This document shows, in pieces, positions 1 through 8,087 of a stretch of 64,000 nt of DNA. The first letter of the stretch is position 1. Each line of letters starts with the position of its first letter. The notes beneath the pieces were generated by a model. It was not told the origin of the DNA. It ran no database searches and worked only from the letters and a program-made list of their open reading frames with translations. The stretch is from Acinetobacter sp. HY1485 (lineage in GTDB: Bacteria > Pseudomonadota > Gammaproteobacteria > Pseudomonadales > Moraxellaceae). The DNA is taken from contig NZ_JANKZG010000001.1 in NCBI RefSeq assembly GCF_027568475.1, forward strand, positions 62,001 through 126,000. Reading direction: 5' to 3'. Position numbers and translations under genes: made by a program.

Positions 1-263
1 CAATTATTGGTTTGTATGACCATATTATTGCAGGGCGATATGTTTTATTAAAAAATGAAATTAAGTTTGATATTGACGAGCGAATTTTAGAAATTCAGAA
101 GCAATATGCTAAATTTGATTTAATTGATGGTATTTCTATTGCTAAAATTATGCCATTGGTTGTTTTGTTGTTTTTATCTATGTTGCCATTACATAGCGAT
201 AGACCTGACCGCCAAAAAGCAATGTTAATGAATGCTTTAAGATTATATTCAGAGTCTCTTTAA
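1..263 (+). CDS. C-terminal fragment of an unrecognised protein (5' end outside window)
   Basis: The reading frame is open from the first bases and ends at a TAA, so this is the last ~87 residues of a longer protein. A TTG at 12 is in frame, but the frame continues upstream of it, so it need not be the start. A hydrophobic run (IMPLVVLLFLSML) is followed by a polar tail with a SDRPDR motif. I do not recognise the family. It lies just before surface-polysaccharide genes on the same strand, so a role there is possible but is only inferred from position. Confidence 0.5.
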   Translation, partial: IIGLYDHIIAGRYVLLKNEIKFDIDERILEIQKQYAKFDLIDGISIAKIMPLVVLLFLSMLPLHSDRPDRQKAMLMNALRLYSESL

Positions 264-274
264 TTTATAAAATG

Positions 275-305
275 GGGTAACTATGTTTAGTTATCCTATT
301 TTAAT
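275..305 (+). terminator. probable rho-independent terminator
   Basis: GGGTAACTA (275-283) pairs with TAGTTATCC (288-296), nine base pairs including one G-U, with a four-base loop and TATTTTA after it. It sits between the truncated first gene and the next start, so it probably ends the upstream gene. The U-tract is weak. Confidence 0.5.
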
Positions 306-324
306 GTAAAACTTAGGTTTATAA

Positions 325-1881
325 ATGTTCAATTATATCTTGTCTTCAAAATATTCTAATATTATAAATAATAAACAGGATTCTTCTCATCATCAAAACT
401 ATATAAAGTTTTTATTAGATATTGGAATGTTAGAGGAATTAATATTAGAAAGTAAGAATATAAAATATGATTTTGACGTAAATAAATACTACCTTAATAA
501 AAATATTGTCAAATTCAATGAAATAGAAAAGTTAGAAGACTTATGTAGTTATACACTAAAAAATAAATTTAGTTATGAAATTTATAATAAATTTTTTGAT
601 CAAATATTTCCTCAACATAAGCCTAGTACAAATACAAGTGAAGAAAACTTATTATTTTGCTATTTCTTAAATCTATCAATTAAATATGCTTATCTACAAC
701 ATGATCATGCTGAAAAATTTGTTAATTTTTTCGCAAGATGCGCCAAAGTGAATCTTATTAGAAGAGAACATTGCTTTATAAGCATAACGCAATATATGTT
801 AAATTCTACAAATTCTTTTTTTATGTTTCAAAGTGGATATAGCCATCAACAAATTATATTAAATGGAATAAAATCAACTCAGTTACTAGATAACCATATC
901 AAAAGAGATATTCAGGCTCAATTTTTTAGAAAAATAAAAGCTTGTAATCCCCTTAATATAGAAAAGCCTAAAAAAATAGCAGTATGTATTTCTGGTATGT
1001 ATCGAGGGCATGAACAATCTTTAAAAGAAATAGCTGAAAATATTGTAAAACCTTTAAATGCAGATGTATTTATGCATACATGGGATACGCAAGCTGATTG
1101 GCCAGGGATTGGAGGAACAGCAAGCTTTTTTAGATTGTTTGGACATGAGAACGAAAAAAAAATACCTAAGAAATATCATGGTGTAAATAATATTTTTAAG
1201 ATTGAAGAAAGGTTTCCTCATCTATTTAACTTAATAAAAACACCTATTAGTCAAAATTTAGACCAAGAAAAAATAAAAGCAATATTTCCAAACATTCATA
1301 TAAAAATAGAAAATCAAAATCAATTTGAAGAAATATATATAAAGAACAATAGATATGCAAAAAATACTAGATATAAAAATCAGTTAAAAATGTTTTATGG
1401 CATATATCAATCTTTTTATATGGCCTTACAACAGAGTCTTGAGTATGATTTTATTATTCGTATTAGACCCGATGTATCTGTAGAAACGTTTAACCCTAAA
1501 ATATTTGATAATTTAGAAAATAATTTATTCTATGGTTTATCAGAAAATATAGCTGGCCCTACAGATGTAGAGTTTGTTTGTTCGTCTCAAATGGCATTAT
1601 CTTTTATAAATTTTTGTAAAAATATTTTCTCAAAAGGAAGATTAAATCCATTTGAGCAAATGCCTGATGTAGATTCACATCGTCTAATTTTACTTTGGTT
1701 AATTGACAATGAATATAGTTTAGGCGATGACGTTATTAAAACTAAAATTTTAGATAGTCGACATTTTAAAGCTTTTAAAGATTTGGATAAGATTTTGGAA
1801 AAAGATATTTCAAATTTATCAGAGGCAGAATTTCTAGAAGAAGCTGACTTAATTGAGTTTTTCGCAAAAATTGTGGAATAA
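325..1881 (+). CDS. putative polysaccharide-biosynthesis (glycosyltransferase-like) protein
   Basis: A 518-residue soluble protein with no signal peptide or clear membrane segment. Residues ~1-210 are Lys/Asn/Ile-rich and look helical. From ~215 comes a more conserved-looking domain starting KKIAVCISGMYRGHE, then DVFMHTWDTQ, and later YDFIIRIRPDVSVE, a layout seen in some uncharacterised capsule and LPS locus proteins with a nucleotide-sugar-transferase-like fold. The gene is much more AT-rich than the housekeeping genes here, as is usual for variable polysaccharide genes. It lies directly upstream of kpsC and kpsS on the same strand, which supports a capsule role. The precise reaction is unknown. 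The start is ATG with a weak AGG upstream. Confidence 0.5.
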   Translation: MFNYILSSKYSNIINNKQDSSHHQNYIKFLLDIGMLEELILESKNIKYDFDVNKYYLNKNIVKFNEIEKLEDLCSYTLKNKFSYEIYNKFFDQIFPQHKPSTNTSEENLLFCYFLNLSIKYAYLQHDHAEKFVNFFARCAKVNLIRREHCFISITQYMLNSTNSFFMFQSGYSHQQIILNGIKSTQLLDNHIKRDIQAQFFRKIKACNPLNIEKPKKIAVCISGMYRGHEQSLKEIAENIVKPLNADVFMHTWDTQADWPGIGGTASFFRLFGHENEKKIPKKYHGVNNIFKIEERFPHLFNLIKTPISQNLDQEKIKAIFPNIHIKIENQNQFEEIYIKNNRYAKNTRYKNQLKMFYGIYQSFYMALQQSLEYDFIIRIRPDVSVETFNPKIFDNLENNLFYGLSENIAGPTDVEFVCSSQMALSFINFCKNIFSKGRLNPFEQMPDVDSHRLILLWLIDNEYSLGDDVIKTKILDSRHFKAFKDLDKILEKDISNLSEAEFLEEADLIEFFAKIVE

Positions 1882-1924
1882 AATTCCTGTATAATTGCTA
1901 TGCTTTTAAAAGAAGTTATTGATT

Positions 1925-3877
1925 ATGCACTTTATTAATAAAAAAATAGCAAATATCCCAAACATTCATCAATTTTTTGATGAAGGTAATGCTGTTGTAG
2001 GATGGGGAAGAAAAAAGAGTTTTTTTCTTGCACAACACTATGCGCAACAGCATCATTTACCTGTTATTTGTGCAGAAGATGGTTTTATTCGTTCATTGGG
2101 CTTAGGTAAAGAAGGTTATCCGCCATTATCTTTAGTAGTTGATAAAATAGGAATTTATTTTGATTCAACACAACCTTCTGATTTAGAAAATTTAATAGGT
2201 CAACCTGAAGATATAGCTCAAAACAAAAGAGCACAGCAAAGCATTGAATTGATTACACAATATGGTATCACCAAATATAATCAAAAATTTAACAAAATAG
2301 ATTCTGCTTTTTTTAAAGATAAAAAAAACATTTTAGTGGTCGATCAAACTTATGGCGATCAATCGATTAAATATGCAGGTGCAAGTGAATTAGATTTTAA
2401 ACGTATGTTAGCACAGGCTTGTAAAGACCATCCTGATGCAACCATTTGGGTGAAAACCCATCCTGATGTAATGGCAGGGAAAGCTAAAGGTCATTTTATT
2501 AAAGATGACTTTAGTTCCAATGTAAAAGCATTAACACAAAACTATAACCCCTACGATTTATTGCAATATATAGATGAAGTTTATGTGGTGAGCTCGCATC
2601 TTGGTTTTGAAGCATTGCTTGCAGGTAAAAAAGTACAATGTTTTGCTATGCCTTGGTATGCAGGTTGGGGGTTAACGCAAGATCAGAAAAAAAATAAGCG
2701 ACGTAATACTAAATGTTCTTTAACACATCTATTTGCTAAGGCTTACTTTGACTATGCCCGTTATGTATGCCCTGTAACACAGCAGCGTTGTGAATTAGAA
2801 AATATTTTACAGCTATTGATTGTAAATATTAAACAGCAAAAGCGACTACCTAGTGACTTAGATATTTTTGGATTTAGTCGTTGGAAACGTGTATTTATGC
2901 AGGAGTATTTAGATTTTCCTCATCTAAAATTAAATTTTAAATGGCGAAAACCTAAAAAAAACAATCATATATTTGCATGGGGTAAAAGAGCGCAAAAATT
3001 AAAACAAGAAGATTATAAATGTGTATGGACGGTAGAAGATGGATTTATACGTTCGTTAGGATTGGGTGCTGCATTGATAAGACCTTACTCATTGGTTTTT
3101 GATCCAATTGGAATTTATTATGATGCAACACAGCCTTCTTATTTAGAGAAGTTGTTAAATAAAAGTGAACTTTCTTTTGCACAAAATAAGCGTGCAGATC
3201 AACTTATTCAGACTATTCTTGAAACAAACATCTCAAAATATAATGTGGGTATAACAAAAGAACTGGCTAGACCTTCTACAAAAAAAGTAATTTTGGTGGT
3301 GGGGCAAGTTGAAGATGATATGTCTATTCAATTAGGTGGCATAGACATCAAAACAAACCTTGCTTTACTTAAACAGGTGAGAGCAAATAATTTAGATGCC
3401 TATATTATTTATAAACCTCATCCTGATGTGCATGCAGGGCTTAGAGTTGGACAAGTAGATGCGTCTGCTTATGCAGATCATGTAGAGCTTGAAACATCTA
3501 TTTTAGATTGTTTTAAGATTTGCGATGAGTTGCATACTATTTCCTCTTTAAGTGGCTTTGAAGCATTGCTAAGAGGTCTTAAAGTATATTGTTATGGTTT
3601 ACCATTTTATGCAGGTTGGGGGTTAACGCAAGATCGGCATAAATGTGCAAGAAGAAAAAAAGACATTACATTACAAACCTTGGTGTATATGACGCTAATA
3701 GAGTATCCTATTTACAATGTACCAGTTACAAAGCGTATGCGTCTTCCATTTGTAACACCTGAACATGTGATTGACTATATAAAAAAAGAAATGCAACAGC
3801 CACGCACTGTAGAATATTCTTTCATAAGTCGAATGTTTACAAAGGTAAGACGTATTAAGTTAGGAAATTTTCATTAA
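1925..3877 (+). CDS. kpsC: KpsC capsule beta-Kdo glycosyltransferase
   Basis: KpsC makes the poly-beta-Kdo linker between the lipid anchor and the capsule chain in ABC-transporter-dependent (group 2) capsules, on the inner face of the inner membrane. The protein shows the family's tandem duplication: residues ~20-310 and ~330-600 each carry an EDGFIRSLGLG motif, then a G(I)Y(F/Y)D(S/A)TQPS stretch, a KTHPD or KPHPD motif, an SSHLGFEALL or SSLSGFEALL motif and FYAGWGLTQD. Length (~650 residues) fits KpsC/LipA. I chose ATG 1925 over the in-frame TTG at 1919, because AGAAG at 1911 is well spaced for the ATG only. kpsS follows after one base. No kpsMTED genes are visible; they may lie outside the window. 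Confidence 0.9.
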   Translation: MHFINKKIANIPNIHQFFDEGNAVVGWGRKKSFFLAQHYAQQHHLPVICAEDGFIRSLGLGKEGYPPLSLVVDKIGIYFDSTQPSDLENLIGQPEDIAQNKRAQQSIELITQYGITKYNQKFNKIDSAFFKDKKNILVVDQTYGDQSIKYAGASELDFKRMLAQACKDHPDATIWVKTHPDVMAGKAKGHFIKDDFSSNVKALTQNYNPYDLLQYIDEVYVVSSHLGFEALLAGKKVQCFAMPWYAGWGLTQDQKKNKRRNTKCSLTHLFAKAYFDYARYVCPVTQQRCELENILQLLIVNIKQQKRLPSDLDIFGFSRWKRVFMQEYLDFPHLKLNFKWRKPKKNNHIFAWGKRAQKLKQEDYKCVWTVEDGFIRSLGLGAALIRPYSLVFDPIGIYYDATQPSYLEKLLNKSELSFAQNKRADQLIQTILETNISKYNVGITKELARPSTKKVILVVGQVEDDMSIQLGGIDIKTNLALLKQVRANNLDAYIIYKPHPDVHAGLRVGQVDASAYADHVELETSILDCFKICDELHTISSLSGFEALLRGLKVYCYGLPFYAGWGLTQDRHKCARRKKDITLQTLVYMTLIEYPIYNVPVTKRMRLPFVTPEHVIDYIKKEMQQPRTVEYSFISRMFTKVRRIKLGNFH

Positions 3878-3878
3878 T

Positions 3879-5108
3879 ATGTCTGTTCATTTAGATGCAC
3901 TATTATCTTCTAAAAAAGTGCTGTTATTACAAGGCCCAATGGGGGATTTTTTTAGTCAGTTAGCAACTTGGTTAAAAACAAAAAAAATTGAACCTTATAA
4001 GTTAAATTTTAATGGGGGAGATTGGCTTTATTATCACCACCACAAAAATGTATTTAATTACAGAGGGCGGATGGGAGACTTTTCGCTGTGGCTACATGAT
4101 TTTTTATTAGAACATCAAATAGATAGTTTAGTATGTTTTGGTGATTGTCGAAAATACCATCGTATTGCCAATCAGGTCGCGCTTGACTTGAAGTTACAGT
4201 TTTTTGCATTTGAAGAAGGATATATTCGGCCCAATTATATTACGTTTGAGCAAGATGGCGTAAACTTCTTTTCCAATTTTACCAAACATTTGTTACAACA
4301 AATAGAAAGTAATCAGCAGTTACCTTTAGATCATTATATTGATGTGCATAATGATTATGCAAAGTTAATTAGAAGTGCTTTTTGTTATTATTTGGCTTGG
4401 TCATTTTGTGTTTTTGTTTATCCTCATTATAAACATCACCGTGGTATGACACCCTTGTTTGAACTGTATTGTTGGTTTCTCTCGGGTTTAAGAAGAATAA
4501 AAAATTACCATTTAGAAACACCACGATTTGAGCGATTTTTAGAACAACACTCAAAACAATATTATGTGTTTGCTTTGCAAGTGCACAATGATTTTCAAAT
4601 TCGTATTCATAGCGATTTAAAACGAATGGAGTCTTATATTGAGCATGTGATTGAGTCCTTTAGTTTAAATGCCAAACCAGAACATCATTTAGTTTTAAAG
4701 CATCATCCAATGGATCGTGGTTATAGAGAGTATAGCCGTTTAATTAAAGATTGTACGAAGAAGTTTAATGTGGTGGGGCGAGTTCATTATTTTTGTGATA
4801 TTCATTTACCAACGTTGTTAAAGCAAAGTTTAGGCATGGTCACGATTAATAGTACAACAGGAATACAAGCATTATTTCACGGCATTCCTGTAAAGGTATT
4901 AGGACGTGCATTATATGATTTACCTCGTTTAACTTCTCAATATCCCCTTTCTAAATTTTGGCATCAGCCGGGTGTAGTGGATAAAGTCTATTTTAGCCAT
5001 TTTAGACATCAGCTTATAGAATACTCTCAACTGAATGGGGCCTACTATGGAGTATCTGCATGGATGGAAAGCTACCAAGAACCTGTTTTAGAAACTGTTG
5101 AGTCATAA
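3879..5108 (+). CDS. kpsS: KpsS capsule Kdo transferase
   Basis: KpsS adds the first beta-Kdo to lyso-phosphatidylglycerol, so KpsC can extend the linker of a group 2-type capsule. Family features are GPMGDFF near the N terminus, FGDCRKYHR, EEGYIRP, a LQVHNDFQIRIHS block, LKHHPMDRGYREY and NSTTGIQALFHGIPVKVLG near the C terminus. Its 409 residues match KpsS/LipB. The ATG lies one base after the kpsC stop, so the two genes are surely co-transcribed and probably coupled. A strong hairpin terminator follows the stop. Confidence 0.9.
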   Translation: MSVHLDALLSSKKVLLLQGPMGDFFSQLATWLKTKKIEPYKLNFNGGDWLYYHHHKNVFNYRGRMGDFSLWLHDFLLEHQIDSLVCFGDCRKYHRIANQVALDLKLQFFAFEEGYIRPNYITFEQDGVNFFSNFTKHLLQQIESNQQLPLDHYIDVHNDYAKLIRSAFCYYLAWSFCVFVYPHYKHHRGMTPLFELYCWFLSGLRRIKNYHLETPRFERFLEQHSKQYYVFALQVHNDFQIRIHSDLKRMESYIEHVIESFSLNAKPEHHLVLKHHPMDRGYREYSRLIKDCTKKFNVVGRVHYFCDIHLPTLLKQSLGMVTINSTTGIQALFHGIPVKVLGRALYDLPRLTSQYPLSKFWHQPGVVDKVYFSHFRHQLIEYSQLNGAYYGVSAWMESYQEPVLETVES

Positions 5109-5137
5109 AAAAAGAAGCCATTAGGCTTCTTTTTTTA
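5109..5137. terminator. bidirectional terminator between kpsS and gcd
   Basis: AAAGAAGCC (5111-5119) pairs with GGCTTCTTT (5124-5132) around an ATTA loop, flanked by A-runs on the left and T-runs on the right. It can therefore stop transcription of kpsS and of the converging gcd gene. Confidence 0.85.
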
Positions 5138-5145
5138 TTTGAGGT

Positions 5146-7557
5146 TTACTGTTTATTTTTAGGAAGTTTGTACGCCACTAAATAATCACCCACAGGGGTT
5201 TTCATAAAGTGATGACCGCCTGCCATAATCACAACGTATTGCTCACCGTTTATTGAGTAAGTCATTGGGGTTGCTTGACCACCTGCTGGCAGTGTATCGC
5301 TCCACAACTCTTTACCATTACGGTTATCATATGCACGGATTTTGTCATCTGTTGTTGCTGATACAAAGCTGATATTACTCGCTGTTGTAATTGGGCCACC
5401 GTTGTTTGGTGTACCAATGTTAATCGGCATATGTGTTGCAAGATTAAATGGACCGTTACGTTCTGCACTACCAAATGGATGTTGCCATAGAATTGATTTT
5501 GTATGTAAATCAATGGCTGTGATCATACCGTAAGGTGGTTCACTACATAACATACCTGTTGGGCTAAAGAAGGCACTAATTTTTACACCATAAGGTGTAT
5601 CTGCCATAGGACGACCAGTACCACCCACTGGTTTGTAATTTTTAGCATCCATAGACTCTAAGCCTTCTTTGTTTGCTTCTTTACGTGACAGTAGTTGTGC
5701 GTACATTGGTGTGTTATTCCAATTGGCAATAATAACACCGCGGTTGCCATCATAAGCATAGCTACCCCAGTCACTACCGCCGTTATTACCTGGATACATA
5801 ATCCAAGGTTTATCTAAGCTAGGTGGTGTATCAATACCTTGATAGTTTGCTTTACGGAATTTAATACGACACATCATTTGATCGATTGGTGAAATACCCC
5901 ACATTTTTGTTTCATTTAAATCTGGGAAACCTAAACGCGGAATATCAGTAACAAATGGCTGTGTTGGTGAACGTGTATCATCAGGAACGCCACCTGTTGT
6001 TGGAACAGCACGTTCTTCTACTTTATTGAGTGGTTTACCTGTTTCACGGTTTAAGATGAAAGTTTGACCCAATTTAGTTGGAACAAGCATAGCAGGAACA
6101 GGTTTGCCTGATGCATCAGGGTAGTCCATAAGCGTTGGTTGAGAGCCTAAATCCTGATCCCATACATCTTTATGTACAGTTTGGAACGCCCAACGTAAAT
6201 CACCTGTTTTTGCGTCTAATGCAACTACAGCAGCATTTACTTTTTCTTCTTCAGGGCTACGCATTGCGCTATAGTGATCGGCAGCGGCATTACCCATTGG
6301 TAAATAGACTAAACCAAGTTTGTCATCACCCACCATAGTTGCCCATGAGTTTGGTGTACCACGGCTATATTCTTCGCCGTCTTTTGGTTCACTATGGTCG
6401 TTTGGACGTTTTACATCCCAAGCCCATTTGAATTTACCATTTTCAGCATCGTAACCACGGATAACACCTGATGGTGCCCAACGGCGTTGATTATCACGTA
6501 CTTCTTGGTTAACTACCACTGTACCATTTACAATAGCAACAGGCGATGTTACAGAAACGAAGCCCGGTGTTACAGGTCCCATCCCTTTGTTCAGGTCGGT
6601 TTGTCCGTGTGTACCAAAATCTTCACATGGTTTACCTGTTTCTGTATCTAATGCGATTAAACGCATATCCAGTGTACCCATCACCACACGTGTATGACAC
6701 GCCTGACCTGTTGGTACAACTTTTGATTCGTAATAAGTTAAACCACGACATGCTGCCGTGTATGGGATACTTTGGTATTGAACGCCTGATTTAAATTTCC
6801 AAACTTCTTTACCCGTTGCAGGATCAATACGGCTTACGTTGTTTGTTGCACTACATACGTAAAGTCCATTACCCACTTTGATTGGGGTATGTTCCGCTGC
6901 CCATTTATCTGCTTTACCCGGAGGCGGTAGATCGCCTGTACGGTATACCCATGCTTTTTCTAGGTATTTAGCGTTATCGGCATTAATTTGCTTGAGCGGT
7001 GAGTAACGTGTAGCGTTGGCATCACGTCCGTAGTATGTCCAATCAGAATCTGACTGAGTGGTATCATTTACAGCACCTGCAAGCGGTTTGTCTGAAGGTT
7101 CTTTACCAGATTCGTAGTTATCATGCGGTACAAATGCACAACCACCTGCCACGATAAAACAAAATACAATAATACCTGTTAAAGAATAAGACAGTTTACG
7201 ACTGACGCCTTGACCAATACGTGGTAGTAGTAAGGTTAGGAAAAATGCAAAAACTGCAAATAATCCTAGACGTGGTACCCAGCCCCAAAAGCGGCTACCT
7301 GTTTCATAGATGGTCCAAATGAGTGTACCAATAAAAAATAAACCAAAGATTTGAGCGCCCAATAGTTTATTTTTAAATAGTAGTACACCTGATGCGATGA
7401 GCATGATACTAGAGATGAGGTAGTACCAAGAACCACCTGCAAATGCAAGATCAACGCCTCCGATGAGTAAAGGCAATGCAAAAAGTGCTAAAATAACAGC
7501 AAAAACCTTGACTGCTATTGTACTTTTTGATTGTCCTTGTGAATTTTCTATCTCCAT
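5146..7557 (-). CDS. gcd: membrane-bound PQQ-dependent glucose dehydrogenase
   Basis: Oxidises glucose to gluconolactone in the periplasm and passes electrons to ubiquinone. At 803 residues it matches the membrane-bound quinoprotein GDH of Acinetobacter and E. coli. The first ~150 residues hold about five hydrophobic segments, followed by a periplasmic beta-propeller. Visible blocks include DWTYYGRDANATRYSPLKQI, VHKDVWDQDLGSQPTL (holding the conserved catalytic-region Asp) and PGNNGGSDWGSYAYD. The start is supported by GGAGGA three bases before the ATG. No pqq biosynthesis genes are in the window. A 14-bp palindrome ~95 bp upstream may be an operator. Confidence 0.95.
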   Translation of the reverse strand: MEIENSQGQSKSTIAVKVFAVILALFALPLLIGGVDLAFAGGSWYYLISSIMLIASGVLLFKNKLLGAQIFGLFFIGTLIWTIYETGSRFWGWVPRLGLFAVFAFFLTLLLPRIGQGVSRKLSYSLTGIIVFCFIVAGGCAFVPHDNYESGKEPSDKPLAGAVNDTTQSDSDWTYYGRDANATRYSPLKQINADNAKYLEKAWVYRTGDLPPPGKADKWAAEHTPIKVGNGLYVCSATNNVSRIDPATGKEVWKFKSGVQYQSIPYTAACRGLTYYESKVVPTGQACHTRVVMGTLDMRLIALDTETGKPCEDFGTHGQTDLNKGMGPVTPGFVSVTSPVAIVNGTVVVNQEVRDNQRRWAPSGVIRGYDAENGKFKWAWDVKRPNDHSEPKDGEEYSRGTPNSWATMVGDDKLGLVYLPMGNAAADHYSAMRSPEEEKVNAAVVALDAKTGDLRWAFQTVHKDVWDQDLGSQPTLMDYPDASGKPVPAMLVPTKLGQTFILNRETGKPLNKVEERAVPTTGGVPDDTRSPTQPFVTDIPRLGFPDLNETKMWGISPIDQMMCRIKFRKANYQGIDTPPSLDKPWIMYPGNNGGSDWGSYAYDGNRGVIIANWNNTPMYAQLLSRKEANKEGLESMDAKNYKPVGGTGRPMADTPYGVKISAFFSPTGMLCSEPPYGMITAIDLHTKSILWQHPFGSAERNGPFNLATHMPINIGTPNNGGPITTASNISFVSATTDDKIRAYDNRNGKELWSDTLPAGGQATPMTYSINGEQYVVIMAGGHHFMKTPVGDYLVAYKLPKNKQ

Positions 7558-7651
7558 AAGTCCTCCATAGACTCATTTATTTTAATTCTTAAGAGATATG
7601 ATCGTGGACTTTTCTTAAATAAAAAAGTAAAAATTTAAGTTTTATAAAAGT

Positions 7652-7665
7652 AAACCGATCGGTTT
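7652..7665. promoter_or_regulatory. 14-bp perfect palindrome upstream of gcd (possible TetR-type operator)
   Basis: AAACCGATCGGTTT is perfectly self-complementary and lies in the otherwise AT-rich 200-bp gap upstream of gcd. Its form resembles operators of TetR-family regulators. No matching regulator gene lies next to it. The GC core is too short and has no adjoining U-run for a terminator. Confidence 0.4.
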
Positions 7666-7713
7666 TTATGTAACATATTGTTTTTTATTGGTTAAATGAA
7701 ATATTTTTTTTTT

Positions 7714-7749
7714 GTAAAAAAGTGAGTAATAGGTTAACTATTACTCACT
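7714..7749 (-). terminator. rho-independent terminator of the copZ-like gene
   Basis: A perfect 12-bp stem (7721-7732 with 7738-7749, loop GTTAA) is followed on the minus strand by TTTTT. It lies just past the stop of the small metal-binding protein gene and before the gcd promoter region. Confidence 0.85.
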
Positions 7750-7757
7750 CTAAAATT

Positions 7758-7952
7758 TTACTTAATAGTTGGTGGAAAACCATCTTCTTCTAAAGCTGAT
7801 TTTACGGCATCTAAACTGGCTGTTGTGGTCACATCCACTAATTTTGTGTCTAAATCAATATTTACTTCTGCATTTGGGTCGACTTCTTTAATGGTTGCTG
7901 TTACACCTTTTGCACAGCCACCACAGTTCATATTTAAAATTTCGAATTTCAT
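7758..7952 (-). CDS. CopZ-like HMA-domain copper chaperone
   Basis: A 64-residue protein that is one heavy-metal-associated domain (beta-alpha-beta-beta-alpha-beta fold). The metal site is MNCGGC at residues 8-13, a CxxC variant of the usual MTCxxC. It probably carries Cu(I) to CopA in the cytoplasm. A longer reading frame exists upstream, but ATG 7952 gives the canonical domain start and has AGGAC nine bases before it. It is divergent from copA and shares its control region, where a MerR-type promoter points into this gene. Confidence 0.85.
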   Translation of the reverse strand: MKFEILNMNCGGCAKGVTATIKEVDPNAEVNIDLDTKLVDVTTTASLDAVKSALEEDGFPPTIK

Positions 7953-7981
7953 GCGTTTAAGTCCTATTTTGAGACAAAGAT

Positions 7982-8012
7982 AGTGTAAACCTTTCCATAG
8001 GAAGAAGGTCAA
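7982..8012 (-). promoter_or_regulatory. CueR/MerR-type promoter and operator for the copZ-like gene
   Basis: On the minus strand, -35 TTGACC (8012-8007) and -10 TACACT (7987-7982) are separated by 19 bp, the overlong spacer typical of MerR-family activated promoters. Within it lies a dyad, ACCTTTCC-N5-AAGAAGGT (7989-8009), resembling CueR sites. A cueR gene lies downstream of copA. Confidence 0.75.
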
Positions 8013-8029
8013 GGTTTACAATAAAAAAA

Positions 8030-8060
8030 TTGACCTTTACATAGGGTTAAGGTTTAAGGT
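8030..8060 (+). promoter_or_regulatory. CueR/MerR-type promoter and operator for copA
   Basis: -35 TTGACC (8030-8035) is followed by a 19-bp spacer and a weak -10, TAAGGT (8055-8060). The spacer carries a good dyad, ACCTTTAC-N5-GTTAAGGT (8033-8053), with one mismatch. This is the expected site for CueR activation of copA by Cu(I) or Ag(I). It mirrors the promoter facing the other way 18 bp to the left. Confidence 0.75.
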
Positions 8061-8087
8061 GTTTTTGTTCAAATTTGAGTTGTGGCT

